Source of the DNA: Actinomycetales bacterium
Lineage (GTDB): Bacteria; Actinomycetota; Actinomycetes; Actinomycetales; Dermatophilaceae
Reading direction: 5' to 3'
DNA: 64,000 nt
Assembly (NCBI GenBank): GCA_016710645.1
Contig: JADJVI010000032.1
Coordinates: 43,780-107,779 of the forward strand
The notes under the pieces are model-generated. The model was not told where the DNA came from. It was given only the letters and a program-made list of their open reading frames with translations, and did no database searches. Each line of letters opens with the position of its first letter. The stretch's first letter is position 1. This document shows, piece after piece, positions 16,783-26,539 of this stretch. A program made the translations under genes and the position numbers.

Positions 16783-18683
16783 CGAGTGCCTCCTTCGGAT
16801 GCGCTGTCGACGGCGTGGGCCGCAGCTGCCTTCTCCACCGTAGCCTCCGCCTCGTCATCGGTGCCCAGATAGGCCGCGATGACGACAGGGTCGTTGGTGA
16901 CTTCGGCCGGCGTGCCGAGCGAGATGAGCTTGCCGTCGTCGAGCACGGCGACCCGATCGGCCAGGGCCATCACGGCGGCCACGTCGTGCTCGACGAGCAC
17001 GATCGTCACTCCCGTCGCCTTCACCTTGCGCAGCAGCCACGAGAGGCTGTCGCGTTCCGGACCCGACAGACCTGCCATGGGCTCGTCGAGCAGCAAGAGC
17101 GAGGGCTCGAGCGCGAGTGCTCGGGCGACCTCGACCTGACGCTGCTTGCCGAAAGCCAGATCCGCGATCGGGTGGTCGGCCAAGGCCGTGAGCGCCATGG
17201 CGTCGACCGCAGCCTGGGCTGTCGTCTCGATGTGCCGCTCTTCAGCACGATCGGCCATGACCATGCCGCGCAAGAGCCCGGCCTTGGAACGCAGGTGGCG
17301 GGCCACCTTGACGTTACCCAAGACGGTCGTGCTCTTGAAGGTCTGCAGGTTCTGGAAGGTGCGGGTGGCCCCCAGATTGGCAGCGACGTGCGGAAGCTGG
17401 CCCGCGACCTCTTTGCCGTGCAGCTTGACCGAGCCCTCGGTCGGCGGCAGGACTCCGGTGATCATGTTGAAGGCCGTTGTCTTGCCAGCCCCGTTGGGAC
17501 CGATCAGCGCGACGATCTCACCGGCCTTGATGTCCAAGCTGAGGTTGTCCAGCGCCGTGACGCCGCCATAGCGCTTGGTCAATCCCTCGATCTGCAGGAT
17601 CGAGGTGCCGACCGGCTCGTGGTCGGTGCGGGCGAGGATTCCCAGCGACTTGTCGAGCAGCTCGCGTTGCTCGGCCTGGCTGATCTCGTGTTCGTGCGCG
17701 CCATGCTTGGCCGGGTCGGGCTTGGTGAGCTTGGCCCGCACTCGCGACCAGAGCTGGGCCAGACCACCGGGCATGAGGATGATCACCAGCACGAGGATGA
17801 CACCGAACCCGATGAGCTGGACCTCGCCCTTGGCACTGGGGATGATCACGGGCAGCAGCGCGCGCAGGCCCTCGTCGAGCACCTGGACGGCCACCGCACC
17901 GATGAGGGCGCCCCAGACCGTGCCGAGGCCGCCGAGGACGACCATGAGCAGGATCTTGACCGACACCTCGAAGTGCGTCACCGACGGGTTGACGATCGTC
18001 AGCCAGTGGGCGTAAAACACACCGGCCAGACCGGCATACCCGGCCGACAGCACGAAGACCCGCAGCCGCAAGGCGAAGGTGTCCACCCCGAGGCATTCGG
18101 CCGCGACCTCGGAGTCGTTGACTGCGCTGAGGGCGCGGCCAGTGCGGCTCTTGACCAGGTTGACCGCGAGCCACATGCCGATGACGATGACCGGGGTCAG
18201 CAGCAGGAAGTACTCCTGCGCTGTGTCATAGGTGCGCCCGCCGAAGGCCAGGCTCGGCAGGCCATAGAGACCTGACGTCGACCCGAGAGCCTCCGACTCA
18301 GTCACGATGACGCCGATGATGATCCCGAGGCCGAGGGTCGCGAGAGCAAGGAAATGCCCGCGCAGCCGCAGTAGCGGCAGGCCGACGATCAAGGCAACGA
18401 TCATCGACGCGACGACAGCGATCGGGGCCGCGACGAGGAAGGGCAGGTTGGCCTTCGAGACAAGCACGGCCTGGGTGTAGGCACCCACGGCGATGAACGC
18501 CGCGTGGCCCAGGCTCACCTGACCGGCGAGCCCCATGAGCAGGGACAAGCCGATGGCGGCCAGACCATAGATGAGGGCGTAGACACCGATGTCGACGACG
18601 TTGTGTGGGGCCACGAGCGCGAAGAGGACCAAGAAGATCGCCAGCGCCACGAAGGGAAGCTGGCGACGCAGCATCGGGCTCAT
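16779..18683 (-). CDS. ABC transporter permease-ATPase fusion (LivM-LivG)
   Basis: 634 residues, a fusion of two transporter subunits. The N-terminal ~320 residues are a LivM permease with about 8-10 TM segments and the EAA-like loop GRALSAVNDSEVAAECLGVD. After a charged linker comes a LivG ATPase: Walker A GPNGAGKTTAFNMITG (about 394-409), signature AFGKQRQVEVARAL (Phe-Gly-Lys in place of Ser-Gly-Gly), Walker B LLLLDEPMAGLS and VLVEHD. A C-terminal alanine-rich tail follows. ATGA overlaps couple it to livH and livF. Such fusions are known in actinobacteria. Confidence 0.9.
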   Translation of the reverse strand: MSPMLRRQLPFVALAIFLVLFALVAPHNVVDIGVYALIYGLAAIGLSLLMGLAGQVSLGHAAFIAVGAYTQAVLVSKANLPFLVAAPIAVVASMIVALIVGLPLLRLRGHFLALATLGLGIIIGVIVTESEALGSTSGLYGLPSLAFGGRTYDTAQEYFLLLTPVIVIGMWLAVNLVKSRTGRALSAVNDSEVAAECLGVDTFALRLRVFVLSAGYAGLAGVFYAHWLTIVNPSVTHFEVSVKILLMVVLGGLGTVWGALIGAVAVQVLDEGLRALLPVIIPSAKGEVQLIGFGVILVLVIILMPGGLAQLWSRVRAKLTKPDPAKHGAHEHEISQAEQRELLDKSLGILARTDHEPVGTSILQIEGLTKRYGGVTALDNLSLDIKAGEIVALIGPNGAGKTTAFNMITGVLPPTEGSVKLHGKEVAGQLPHVAANLGATRTFQNLQTFKSTTVLGNVKVARHLRSKAGLLRGMVMADRAEERHIETTAQAAVDAMALTALADHPIADLAFGKQRQVEVARALALEPSLLLLDEPMAGLSGPERDSLSWLLRKVKATGVTIVLVEHDVAAVMALADRVAVLDDGKLISLGTPAEVTNDPVVIAAYLGTDDEAEATVEKAAAAHAVDSASEGGTR

Positions 18684-19549
18684 ACCCGCACCGCCGAGCT
18701 CTTGCCGGCCAAGCCGTGCGGCTTGAACAGCAGGACGAGCACGAGAACGACGAACGCAACGGCGTCACGGTAGCCAGAGCTGAGGTAGCCAGCCACGAGG
18801 TTTTCCAGGATCCCGAGGCCGAGACCACCCAACATCGCTACCCGCAGTGAGGTGAGCCCACCGAGGGTGGCTGCGACGAAGCCCTTCAGACCGAGGGTGA
18901 GACCGCTGGTCCAGGAGCTCAGGTAGATGGGGCTCCCGACGATACCGGCCACGCCACCCACCAGGCCGGCGACCGCGAAAGCGACGACGGTGGCGGTGCG
19001 CGGTGAGATGCCCACCAGTCGGGCGGCAACGGGTTGCTCGGCACAGGCGCGCAACGACTTGCCGCGCACCGTGTGCTCGTAGAACCAAATGACGCCATAG
19101 GCCACCACGGCCGAGACACCGAGGACCCACAGTTCCTGGCTACGAATGCTCACCCCACCCAGGACGATGTCCGAGCCGGGGAAGGTCGGCAGGCCCTTGG
19201 CCTCCGGCCCCCAGATGAGCAGCATGAGCGCCTTGACGGCCGTCGACACACCCAGGGTGAGGATGATCGAGGTCAGTGGCGTCATCTTCTTGACCGGAGC
19301 GATGGTCATCCGCTCCAGGAGCACAGCGATCCCAATAGTGATCGGGATGGCGACGAGGATGGCAACAAGCAGGGGCAGCCCAGCGCCGACGGCGCTAATC
19401 GCCGTCAACCCGGCCAGGGCGGCATATTCGCCCTGGACCAGGTTGACGATCTCGCGAACCGAGAAGATGGCGACGAAACCCAACGCCACCAACCCGTAGA
19501 CGGCCCCCTGAGCCAGCCCGGCGAAGACCAGCTGGAGGAGGTCGATCAT
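18680..19549 (-). CDS. livH: Branched-chain-type ABC transporter permease (LivH family)
   Basis: 289 residues, about 8 TM segments starting LLQLVFAGLAQGAVYGLVAL, with the family pattern RGKSLRACAEQPVAARLVGI for the cytoplasmic coupling loop and VAGLVGGVAGIVGSPIYLSS. It forms the second membrane half of the importer with the LivM part of the fusion. Starts 6 bp after livK and overlaps the next gene by 4 bp. Confidence 0.93.
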   Translation of the reverse strand: MIDLLQLVFAGLAQGAVYGLVALGFVAIFSVREIVNLVQGEYAALAGLTAISAVGAGLPLLVAILVAIPITIGIAVLLERMTIAPVKKMTPLTSIILTLGVSTAVKALMLLIWGPEAKGLPTFPGSDIVLGGVSIRSQELWVLGVSAVVAYGVIWFYEHTVRGKSLRACAEQPVAARLVGISPRTATVVAFAVAGLVGGVAGIVGSPIYLSSWTSGLTLGLKGFVAATLGGLTSLRVAMLGGLGLGILENLVAGYLSSGYRDAVAFVVLVLVLLFKPHGLAGKSSAVRV

Positions 19550-19555
19550 GAGGTG

Positions 19556-20740
19556 TTAGCCCGCGACCTTCCAGGCTTTGTTCTCCACCGTGACCATGAC
19601 GAGGGCGTCCTTGGTCAGACCCGAGTGATCGGTCGGGGTCATGGTGAAGACGCCGCTCACGCCCGGCCACTTGCTGGTCGCCTCGAGCGCGTCACGCAGC
19701 TTGGCGGAGTCCGTGCCGGCCTTCTTCAGCGCCTCGACGGTGATCATGAAGCCGTCGTAGGCGTGCCCGGCGAAGGTCGACGGGTTGGCGTTGTACTTGG
19801 CCTTGAAGTCCGAGATGAACTTGGTCACGACGGGCTTCTGCGGGTCGTCGGCCTTGAGCTGGTCAGCGACGAGCATGCGACCGAGCGGGGCGCGCAGACC
19901 ATCGGCTGTGTCACCCGCGGTGTCGAGGAATGCCTGGTTGCCGATGCCGTGCGACTGGTAGACCGGCACGTTGAGGCCGAGCTGCTTGTAGGCCTTCTGC
20001 GCCAGACCGGCGGCCGGCGGGATGCCCCAGATGAGGACGGCCTGCGGGTTGGAAGCGCGCAGGTTGGTCATCTGTGAGGTGAAGTCGGTGGCGTCGGGGG
20101 CGAACTTCTCGACCTTGACGACGGTGATGCCGGCGGCCTTGCCCACGTCGGCCAGCATCTCGGGGATGCCCTCGCCGAAGCCGGAGGCGTCGCGAGCGAC
20201 GGCGACCTGGGTGATGCCCTTGGCCTTCATGTCATCGACCATCTTCTCCAGGACGACGCGGTCGTTCTGAGCGGTCTTGAAGACCCACTTGGAGCCATCG
20301 ACGATCTTGGCGTTGGCCGCGAGAGACACCATCGGCTTCTCGGCCTTCTCCGCGATCGGGCGCATGGCCAGGGAAGGGCCGGTGCGCGAGGCGCCGATGA
20401 TGACGTCGACCTTCTCGGTGGTGAGGAGCTTGGTCGTCGCCTTGGCAGCGCCGTCCTCGGTGGACTGGTTGTCCTCGATGTAGAGCTTGACCTTCCGGCC
20501 GTTCACGCCTCCCGCGGCGTTGACCTGGTCGGCCAGCATCTCGATGGTCTGGCGCTCCGGCACACCGAGGCTTGCCCCCGCGCCCGTGATGTCCAGGACG
20601 ACCCCGATCTTGATGTCACCCGTGCTGGCGGCCGACCCTGAGGCCGAGCTTCCGGACGAGCCGCTTTCCGAGCAGGCCGCGAGGGTCGTCGCCAGACCAA
20701 CGGCGAGACCGAACGAGACCAATCGCATGCTGCGCTGCAT
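19556..20740 (-). CDS. ABC transporter substrate-binding lipoprotein (LivK/periplasmic-binding type I)
   Basis: 394 residues. The signal MQRSMRLVSFGLAVGLATTL is followed by the lipobox LAAC, then a Ser/Gly-rich linker and a Peripla_BP_6 domain: DIKIGVVLDITGAGASLGVP, DVIIGASRTGPSLAMRPIAE, RDASGFGEGIPEMLADVGKA and GHAYDGFMITVEALKKAG. It captures ligand for the LivH/LivMG/LivF importer. AGGAGG lies 4-5 nt before the first ATG. The divergent 175-bp promoter contains a perfect palindrome likely bound by the adjacent IclR regulator. Ligand unknown; context suggests an N-methylated or amino-acid-like compound. Confidence 0.93.
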   Translation of the reverse strand: MQRSMRLVSFGLAVGLATTLAACSESGSSGSSASGSAASTGDIKIGVVLDITGAGASLGVPERQTIEMLADQVNAAGGVNGRKVKLYIEDNQSTEDGAAKATTKLLTTEKVDVIIGASRTGPSLAMRPIAEKAEKPMVSLAANAKIVDGSKWVFKTAQNDRVVLEKMVDDMKAKGITQVAVARDASGFGEGIPEMLADVGKAAGITVVKVEKFAPDATDFTSQMTNLRASNPQAVLIWGIPPAAGLAQKAYKQLGLNVPVYQSHGIGNQAFLDTAGDTADGLRAPLGRMLVADQLKADDPQKPVVTKFISDFKAKYNANPSTFAGHAYDGFMITVEALKKAGTDSAKLRDALEATSKWPGVSGVFTMTPTDHSGLTKDALVMVTVENKAWKVAG

Positions 20741-20847
20741 GTCGCCTCCTTGACCGAAGGCGGGTCCCCCCGGCCTTCGCTATGTCCTGACAGGAACTTC
20801 CCGAACTCTCTTCCCTTACTCGCCTTCCGTCGCCTATATTCAGGCGA

Positions 20848-20862
20848 GTTCGATAATCGAAC
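20848..20862. promoter_or_regulatory. Palindromic operator between livK and the IclR gene
   Basis: Perfect 15-bp palindrome GTTCGATAATCGAAC centred between the divergent starts; a second half-site ATTCGATAT follows at 20869-20877. IclR-family proteins bind palindromes of about this size in divergent promoters. It is a strong candidate site for the neighbouring regulator; binding is inferred. Confidence 0.65.
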
Positions 20863-20914
20863 GTCGGAATTCGATATGGGAGAGTTCCGCACAGCGTAGA
20901 GGGGTGAAGGGACC

Positions 20915-21622
20915 TTGGCAACGGTCGTTCCGGAAACGAGATCTACGTCATCCGATGGCCGGCCCGCGTCTCAGACTTTGGACCGTGGCCTCCGCATCTT
21001 GGAACACGTTGCCGAGTCCGCTGCCCCCCTGACGGTAGCCGACGTTGCCGCCGGTGTGTCGATGCACCGCTCGATCACCTACCGCATGTTGCGCACGCTG
21101 GAAGACCACGGCCTGCTTGCGAGGGACTCGCAGGGTCGCTACCAACCCGGCGCGGGCCTGGCTGTTCTCGCCGGCCGCTTCACCCCCGCGCTCCGGGCGC
21201 GGGCTGGTCGCCACTTGCTGCACCTGGCGGTCGCGACCGACAAGACCGCCTTCCTCGTGGTCCGCCATGGTGACGAGGCCGTCGCCGTCGAGGTCGTCGA
21301 ACCTCCGGCCGCGACGGCCCACGTGAGCTATCGCCCGGGATTGCGCCATCCGGTCGAACTCGGCGCCCCCGGCCTGGCCCTGCTCGCCGGCGAGCCACCT
21401 CGCCCTCAAGAACGCCCCGAGGTCACCACCGCGCGCACCCTGGGATGGGCCTACACCGAGAGCGAGGTCATCATGGGCTTCCGCGCGGTGTCAGCTCCGG
21501 TCATCGACAACTCAGGGGTATGCCGGGGTGCCATCTCGGTCGTGTATGCCGGTCCGACCGACCTCGATGCCCTCGGTGATGTCGTCTGCCGTCACGCTCG
21601 CGAACTGGGGGCCGAGCTCTAG
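20915..21622 (+). CDS. IclR-family transcriptional regulator
   Basis: 235 residues. N-terminal winged helix-turn-helix (SQTLDRGLRILEHVAESAAP, VADVAAGVSMHRSITYRMLR, LEDHGLLARDSQGRYQPGAG) and a C-terminal GAF-like IclR effector domain (about 85-235; GFRAVSAPVIDNSGVCRGAI). The start is a TTG with a GGGGTGAAGG Shine-Dalgarno just upstream; no ATG or GTG fits better. Divergent from the importer operon, so it probably senses the importer's substrate and controls uptake and catabolism. Confidence 0.88.
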   Translation: MATVVPETRSTSSDGRPASQTLDRGLRILEHVAESAAPLTVADVAAGVSMHRSITYRMLRTLEDHGLLARDSQGRYQPGAGLAVLAGRFTPALRARAGRHLLHLAVATDKTAFLVVRHGDEAVAVEVVEPPAATAHVSYRPGLRHPVELGAPGLALLAGEPPRPQERPEVTTARTLGWAYTESEVIMGFRAVSAPVIDNSGVCRGAISVVYAGPTDLDALGDVVCRHARELGAEL

Positions 21623-21663
21623 GGTGCGCGGCGGACGACCGCGAGGCTGCGGGTAACACCAAT

Positions 21664-22554
21664 TCAGTTGCCGGGGAAGGCCGTTGCGGGCGGGAGCAGG
21701 TAGTAGGAACCGCTCTTCGGTGTGCTGAACCTGGTCAGCGCATCGCGCGGTTCTCCCCCGATCCCGACCATCCGCACGAGCATGCCTTGCAGGACTGCCT
21801 GGGAGGCGCACAGACCCACGAACAAGGTGCCGGGATCGGCCACTCCACCGATCGGCACGTTCTTGCGCAGGATGTGGCCCGCCTCGTCCTGGTCGGTGCG
21901 GGCGTTGTGCGCGGACGGCGGCTTCGGATCCAGCTCCACGTTGTCGGCCTTGGTGCGCCCTATCGCGGCCTCCTGAATGGTGACGCCGGCAGCGTCCCAG
22001 GCGGCGAGGTCATGGCGCCATTCCTGCAGCAACAGCACCGAAGACCCGGCGCCCGGACCGTCGGCAATCAGGCAGACGTCGGCAGCCTCGGCGACGGTCG
22101 GGTTCTCGCTGCCGTCGGTGAAGCCGGTGAGGTCGACGTTGCCGTGGTAGTTCCAGCCGTCGGTCTCGCGCACCAGCCGCGCCATCCCGCCCAGCGTCGC
22201 CAGCGCTCTCCGGGCTTCGTCGTATGCCGAGTCGCGTGACCCCGCCGCGACCCACACCAACAGATCGGCCTGCGTGGCCGGCATACGGAATCCGTCGTCG
22301 CCGACGACCGGAGTGGCGAAGTCGTGCACGTCGGGAGGACAGTCCTGGGGTGCCATCCGACGCCAGAGCGACGGCCGGATCCCGAGGACCACATTGCAGC
22401 CTTGGCTGGGTTTGATTCCCGCCACGAGCTCGGCAAGCGTCCGAGCGTCGGCCATCGGGTCGCGATCCGCGCCGCGAAGGTCGAGTTCGAGGAAGAGCTG
22501 CACCGGGGTGCCGAGGGCGAAGACTCCCGGCTGGGGCAACACGATGGCAGCCAC
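21664..22554 (-). CDS. DyP-type peroxidase
   Basis: 296 residues from a GTG behind GGGAGGG. Heme peroxidase of the dye-decolourising family: the GXXDG motif is GFTDGSENP (about 143-151, catalytic Asp), the proximal His is in SAHNARTDQ, and the distal Arg is in LRKNVPIGG. No signal peptide or Tat motif is present, and there is no encapsulin-type tail, so a cytoplasmic YfeX-like (class P/B) enzyme is most likely. Natural substrate unknown. Confidence 0.92.
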   Translation of the reverse strand: MAAIVLPQPGVFALGTPVQLFLELDLRGADRDPMADARTLAELVAGIKPSQGCNVVLGIRPSLWRRMAPQDCPPDVHDFATPVVGDDGFRMPATQADLLVWVAAGSRDSAYDEARRALATLGGMARLVRETDGWNYHGNVDLTGFTDGSENPTVAEAADVCLIADGPGAGSSVLLLQEWRHDLAAWDAAGVTIQEAAIGRTKADNVELDPKPPSAHNARTDQDEAGHILRKNVPIGGVADPGTLFVGLCASQAVLQGMLVRMVGIGGEPRDALTRFSTPKSGSYYLLPPATAFPGN

Positions 22555-22578
22555 GACGTCCCTCCCGGCGGCCCGTGG

Positions 22579-22815
22579 TCAGTCGCGGCTGCGGACGTCG
22601 TCGACCTTGTCCTTGGCCGTCGACAGCAGGCCCTCAGTGCGTTCTCTCGTCACCGAGGCGACCGACTCGGTCCGCTCTCGCACCCGGGCGACGACATGCT
22701 CCCCGTGCGGCGTCAGCAGGTCGCGGCCGGCCCGACGGGCGGGGACGACGACCGCAAGGAGGACGCCGAGGCCCAACGCCAGGCACAAGAACATGGCAAG
22801 GACGAGAGCAGTCAT
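22579..22815 (-). CDS. Small membrane-anchored protein
   Basis: 78 residues from ATG 22815 (AGAGGG upstream). One N-terminal TM (TALVLAMFLCLALGLGVLLAVVV) is followed by a charged amphipathic helix with repeated RERTE-like units (RVRERTESVASVTRERTEGL). Likely a cytoplasm-facing helical tail on the membrane. No function recognised. An upstream in-frame ATG at 22857 is less likely. Confidence 0.6.
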   Translation of the reverse strand: MTALVLAMFLCLALGLGVLLAVVVPARRAGRDLLTPHGEHVVARVRERTESVASVTRERTEGLLSTAKDKVDDVRSRD

Positions 22816-22896
22816 ACCCTCTAGGGTCGCAAACTTCCCGCGGAAGGGCGAATGCACCGCGCCGACACGGTGAGCCGGATCACGGGAATCGCGCCG

Positions 22897-25800
22897 TCAG
22901 GCCAGGTCCCGCATGCGTTGCGAGACCACGGTGGTCACGCCGTCGCCGCGCATCGTCACGCCGTAGAGCGCGTCGGCGATCTCCATCGTCTTCTTCTGGT
23001 GGGTAATGACGATGAGCTGGCTGGAGTCGCGCAACTCCTCGAAGAGGATGAGCAAGCGACCCAGGTTGGCGTCGTCCAGGGCTGCCTCGACCTCGTCCAT
23101 GATGTAGAACGGGCTCGGTCGCGCCTTGAAGATCGCCACGAGCAGGGCCACTGCCACGAGCGATCGCTCTCCGCCGGACAGCAGCGATAGTCGCTTGATC
23201 TTCTTGCCCGGAGGGCGAGCCTCCACCTCCAGGCCGGTCGTCAGCATGTTGGCCGGATCGGTGAGCACCAGTCGGCCTTCGCCGCCGGGGAAGAGCCGCG
23301 AGAACACCGCCTCGAACTGCGCGGCCGTGTCATGGAATGCCTCGGTGAAGACGCGTTCGACCCGTTCGTCCACCTCCCGGACGATGTCCAGCAGGTCGCG
23401 CTTGGACGTGCGCAGGTCCTCCAGTTGGGTGGTGAGAAAGGTATGCCGTTCCTCCAGCGCCGCGAATTCCTCCAGGGCCAACGGGTTGATCCGGCCCAGA
23501 GCCGCCAACTGCCGCTCGGCCGTGCGCAGTCGGCGCTCCTGGACGTCGCGGACATAGGGAACCGGATCAGGCGCCGGCGCGTCCGGGTCATGGTCACGGT
23601 CATGGTCCGGGCCTGGCGCCGTGAGGACGACCGGCACCGGTTGGTCGGGCCCGTACTCAGCGACGAGGGTGTCGAAGGCGACGCCGTACTCGTCCAGCGC
23701 CCGAGCCTGCAGAGCCTCGATCCGCAAGCGCTGCTGCGCGCGGGCGACCTCGTCGCGGTGCACCGAATCGGTCAGCTCGCGCATCTGCTCCTGCAAGACG
23801 GCCAGTTCGCGGCGCAGGACGGTCATCCGGGCGTCGCGCTCGGCCCGTTCGCGCTCCCCGACCTGGCGGTGTTCGTCGGCTCGGGCCGCGCTCACCCGCA
23901 GCAGCTGCACGGCATACCCGGATCCGGCACGCACCGCGTGAGCCGTGCGTGCCTCCCGGGCCCGGCGCTCTCGTCGCGCGGCCTGGGCGGCCCGGGCGGC
24001 TTCTTCCGCAGCCGCCGCGGCGTCAAGGGCATCGGCACGGTCGACCAGCGCGCGGTCGCGTTCCTCACGCGTTCGCAGCGTCAAACGCACCTCGGTCTCA
24101 TGGGCCCGTGCCGCCCGCGCCGCCTGCTCCAGCACGTCGCGGTGCTCTGAGCTGGCATCGGCCTCGTCGCCGGTGTCCGCCTCGGCGGCCCGCAACCGGG
24201 TCACGAGGTCGGTGTGCTCGGCGCGGTCGCGCTCCAGGACGTCGGCGCCAGCGCGGATCGCGGCCTGGGTGCGGTCCGCTTCGGCGCGGGCATTGCGGAC
24301 GGCCGCGCCCAGCGCCCCAAGTTGTTCGGCGACCGCGGCCATCCGAGCGTCCGAGTCGTGCAGCCGCGCCAAGGCGGCAGCCACTTGCTGCGCGGATTCG
24401 TCGGCGCGAGCGGCGAGGGCGGCCCTCGCGAACCGGGCCTGCTCGGACTCCCGCGCCGCGGCGTCGGCCCGCGCCTTGGCCTCCTCCATCGCCGCAGTGA
24501 TCTCCAACTGGCTGGGGGCGCCGCTGCCGCCGCGCACGAACCCGGGAGCCAGCACGTCGCCGTCCGGGGTGACGGCGACCAGACCGGAGTCGACGACCAC
24601 TTGGGCGAGGGCGGCATCGCCGGCCAGGGCAACTCGGTCGAGGAGGTGCTCGACCGCGGATCGGATGCGCTCGTCACTCGTGACGACGTCGCGCGCCCAG
24701 CGGGCGCCGGCGGGCAATGCGGGCCAGTGCGCTGGATCACTCGGTCGAGCGCCCGACGCGACGAGCAGGCCCGCTCGCCCGGCATCGGCCGCCCGCAGCC
24801 GCCCGATGTGGTGCACGGCGTCGGCCATGCTCTCGACAGCCACGGCGTCGGCTGCCCAGCCGAGCGCCGCCGCGACTGCGGCTTCGTGTCCCGGCTCGAC
24901 GTGGACCAATTGGGAGAGCGACCCCAGCACCCCGCGGGAGTCCTCACCCTGCAGCAACGAGGCGACGCCGTCCTTGACCGACAAGCTCATCCCGAGGGCG
25001 TCGGCGCGGGCCGCTGCAGCCGAGCGGGTGCGCTCGGCATCTCGTTCGGCCTCGACCAGGCGCGCCACCTCGGCCTGCAGGCGCGCGAGGTCGGCAGCCG
25101 CCGACTCGTATGCCGTGTCCAGGCCTTCCTCGCCCTCCTCCTCGACGGCGATCGAGGCCTCCAGGGTGGCAAATTCGCGCTCTGCAGCCGCGGCCCGGGC
25201 CGTCGATGCCGCCTCGATGTCACGCAGCCGGCCAATCTCGGCCTCCCGAGCCTCGATTCGCGACGCGCGGGCGGCCACCTGCCCGGCCAGGGTCGCCAGT
25301 CCCTCGCGGCGGTCGGCTGCAGCGCGAGCCAACGCCGCGAGCCGTTGCTGCTCCACGGCATACTCCTGCTCGGCCGCCGTGCGGGCGGTGACAGCTGCGC
25401 GGAGGTCGGCCGCGGCCTGCTCGATCTGGTCGACCAAGGCCGTGTGCTGGTCGCGCAGGTCGGCCGCCTGGGCGCGCAACAACTGTGGGTCGCGCGCGGG
25501 AGCCGCTTCCGGACCGTCGTCGTCCTCGGCGAGCAACCGGACCCGCTCACCGGCAAAGGTGGCGATGGCCGAGAGCCGCTCGACCAACCGGGCCAGGATG
25601 AACCAGCGGTCCTGCGCCTCGGCAAGCTGCGGGCGAGCTTGTTCGGCCCGAGCCTCCAGCTCGGCCAGGTCGGCACTGAGGATGCCGACCTGCTCCTCGA
25701 TTTCGGTGCGTCGGGCGATGAGGGCGGTCTCGTCGGCGACCTCTTGTTCGAGGGTGGCGGTGAGCTGGACGAGGTCGTCGGCGATGAGCCGCAGCCGCGC

Positions 25801-26472
25801 GTCGCGCACCTCGGCCTGGATCGCCCCGGCCTTGCGCGCCGTCTCGGCCTGCCGACCCAAAGGCCCCAACTGGCGCCGGATCTCGGTCGTGAGGTCCTTG
25901 ACCCGCGTGAGGTTGGCCTCCATCGTCTCGAGCTTGCGCAGCGCGCGTTCCTTGCGCTTGCGGTGCTTGAGGACGCCAGCGGCCTCCTCGATGAACCCGC
26001 GCCGCTCCTCCGGAGTCGCCCGCAGGACTGCATCGAGTTGACCCTGACCGACGATGACGTGCATCTCTCGGCCGATTCCGCTGTCGGACAACAGTTCTTG
26101 CACGTCGAGCAGCCGACAGGTGGTGCCGTTGATGGCGTACTCCGACCCGCCGTTGCGGAACATCGTGCGGCTGATCGTCACCTCGGAGTAGTCGATCGGC
26201 AGTGCACCGTCGGTGTTGTCGATGGTCAGCGCAACCTCGGCCCGCCCCAGCGGCGCGCGCCCGGAGGTGCCAGCGAAGATGACGTCCTCCATCTTGCCGC
26301 CGCGCAGGCTCTTGGCACCCTGCTCCCCCATGACCCAGGCGAGGGCGTCGACGACGTTGGACTTGCCCGAGCCGTTGGGGCCGACGATGCAGGTAATCCC
26401 GGGTTCCAGGCGCAGCGTGGTCGCCGACGCGAAGGACTTGAAGCCCTTGAGGGTCACGCTCTTGAGGTACAC
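22897..26472 (-). CDS. smc: Chromosome segregation ATPase Smc
   Basis: 1191 residues from a GTG. N-terminal head with Walker A GPNGSGKSNVVDAL (about 32-45) and the Q-loop region; two long coiled-coil arms rich in Ala/Glu/Arg (about 165-500 and 670-1010) around a hinge; C-terminal head with signature LSLLSGGERSLVAVAL and Walker B FYIMDEVEAALDD. It compacts and segregates the chromosome with ScpA/ScpB, which are not in this window. Usually found near mutM/rnc; here a 3.9-kb accessory stretch and three genes separate them. Confidence 0.97.
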   Translation of the reverse strand: MYLKSVTLKGFKSFASATTLRLEPGITCIVGPNGSGKSNVVDALAWVMGEQGAKSLRGGKMEDVIFAGTSGRAPLGRAEVALTIDNTDGALPIDYSEVTISRTMFRNGGSEYAINGTTCRLLDVQELLSDSGIGREMHVIVGQGQLDAVLRATPEERRGFIEEAAGVLKHRKRKERALRKLETMEANLTRVKDLTTEIRRQLGPLGRQAETARKAGAIQAEVRDARLRLIADDLVQLTATLEQEVADETALIARRTEIEEQVGILSADLAELEARAEQARPQLAEAQDRWFILARLVERLSAIATFAGERVRLLAEDDDGPEAAPARDPQLLRAQAADLRDQHTALVDQIEQAAADLRAAVTARTAAEQEYAVEQQRLAALARAAADRREGLATLAGQVAARASRIEAREAEIGRLRDIEAASTARAAAAEREFATLEASIAVEEEGEEGLDTAYESAAADLARLQAEVARLVEAERDAERTRSAAAARADALGMSLSVKDGVASLLQGEDSRGVLGSLSQLVHVEPGHEAAVAAALGWAADAVAVESMADAVHHIGRLRAADAGRAGLLVASGARPSDPAHWPALPAGARWARDVVTSDERIRSAVEHLLDRVALAGDAALAQVVVDSGLVAVTPDGDVLAPGFVRGGSGAPSQLEITAAMEEAKARADAAARESEQARFARAALAARADESAQQVAAALARLHDSDARMAAVAEQLGALGAAVRNARAEADRTQAAIRAGADVLERDRAEHTDLVTRLRAAEADTGDEADASSEHRDVLEQAARAARAHETEVRLTLRTREERDRALVDRADALDAAAAAEEAARAAQAARRERRAREARTAHAVRAGSGYAVQLLRVSAARADEHRQVGERERAERDARMTVLRRELAVLQEQMRELTDSVHRDEVARAQQRLRIEALQARALDEYGVAFDTLVAEYGPDQPVPVVLTAPGPDHDRDHDPDAPAPDPVPYVRDVQERRLRTAERQLAALGRINPLALEEFAALEERHTFLTTQLEDLRTSKRDLLDIVREVDERVERVFTEAFHDTAAQFEAVFSRLFPGGEGRLVLTDPANMLTTGLEVEARPPGKKIKRLSLLSGGERSLVAVALLVAIFKARPSPFYIMDEVEAALDDANLGRLLILFEELRDSSQLIVITHQKKTMEIADALYGVTMRGDGVTTVVSQRMRDLA

Positions 26473-26539
26473 GCTGCTGGTGGCTTCCTGCTACGGGTGC
26501 TGGTGGTGCTCGTCGGACGGGATACGGGGCGCGCCCAGG

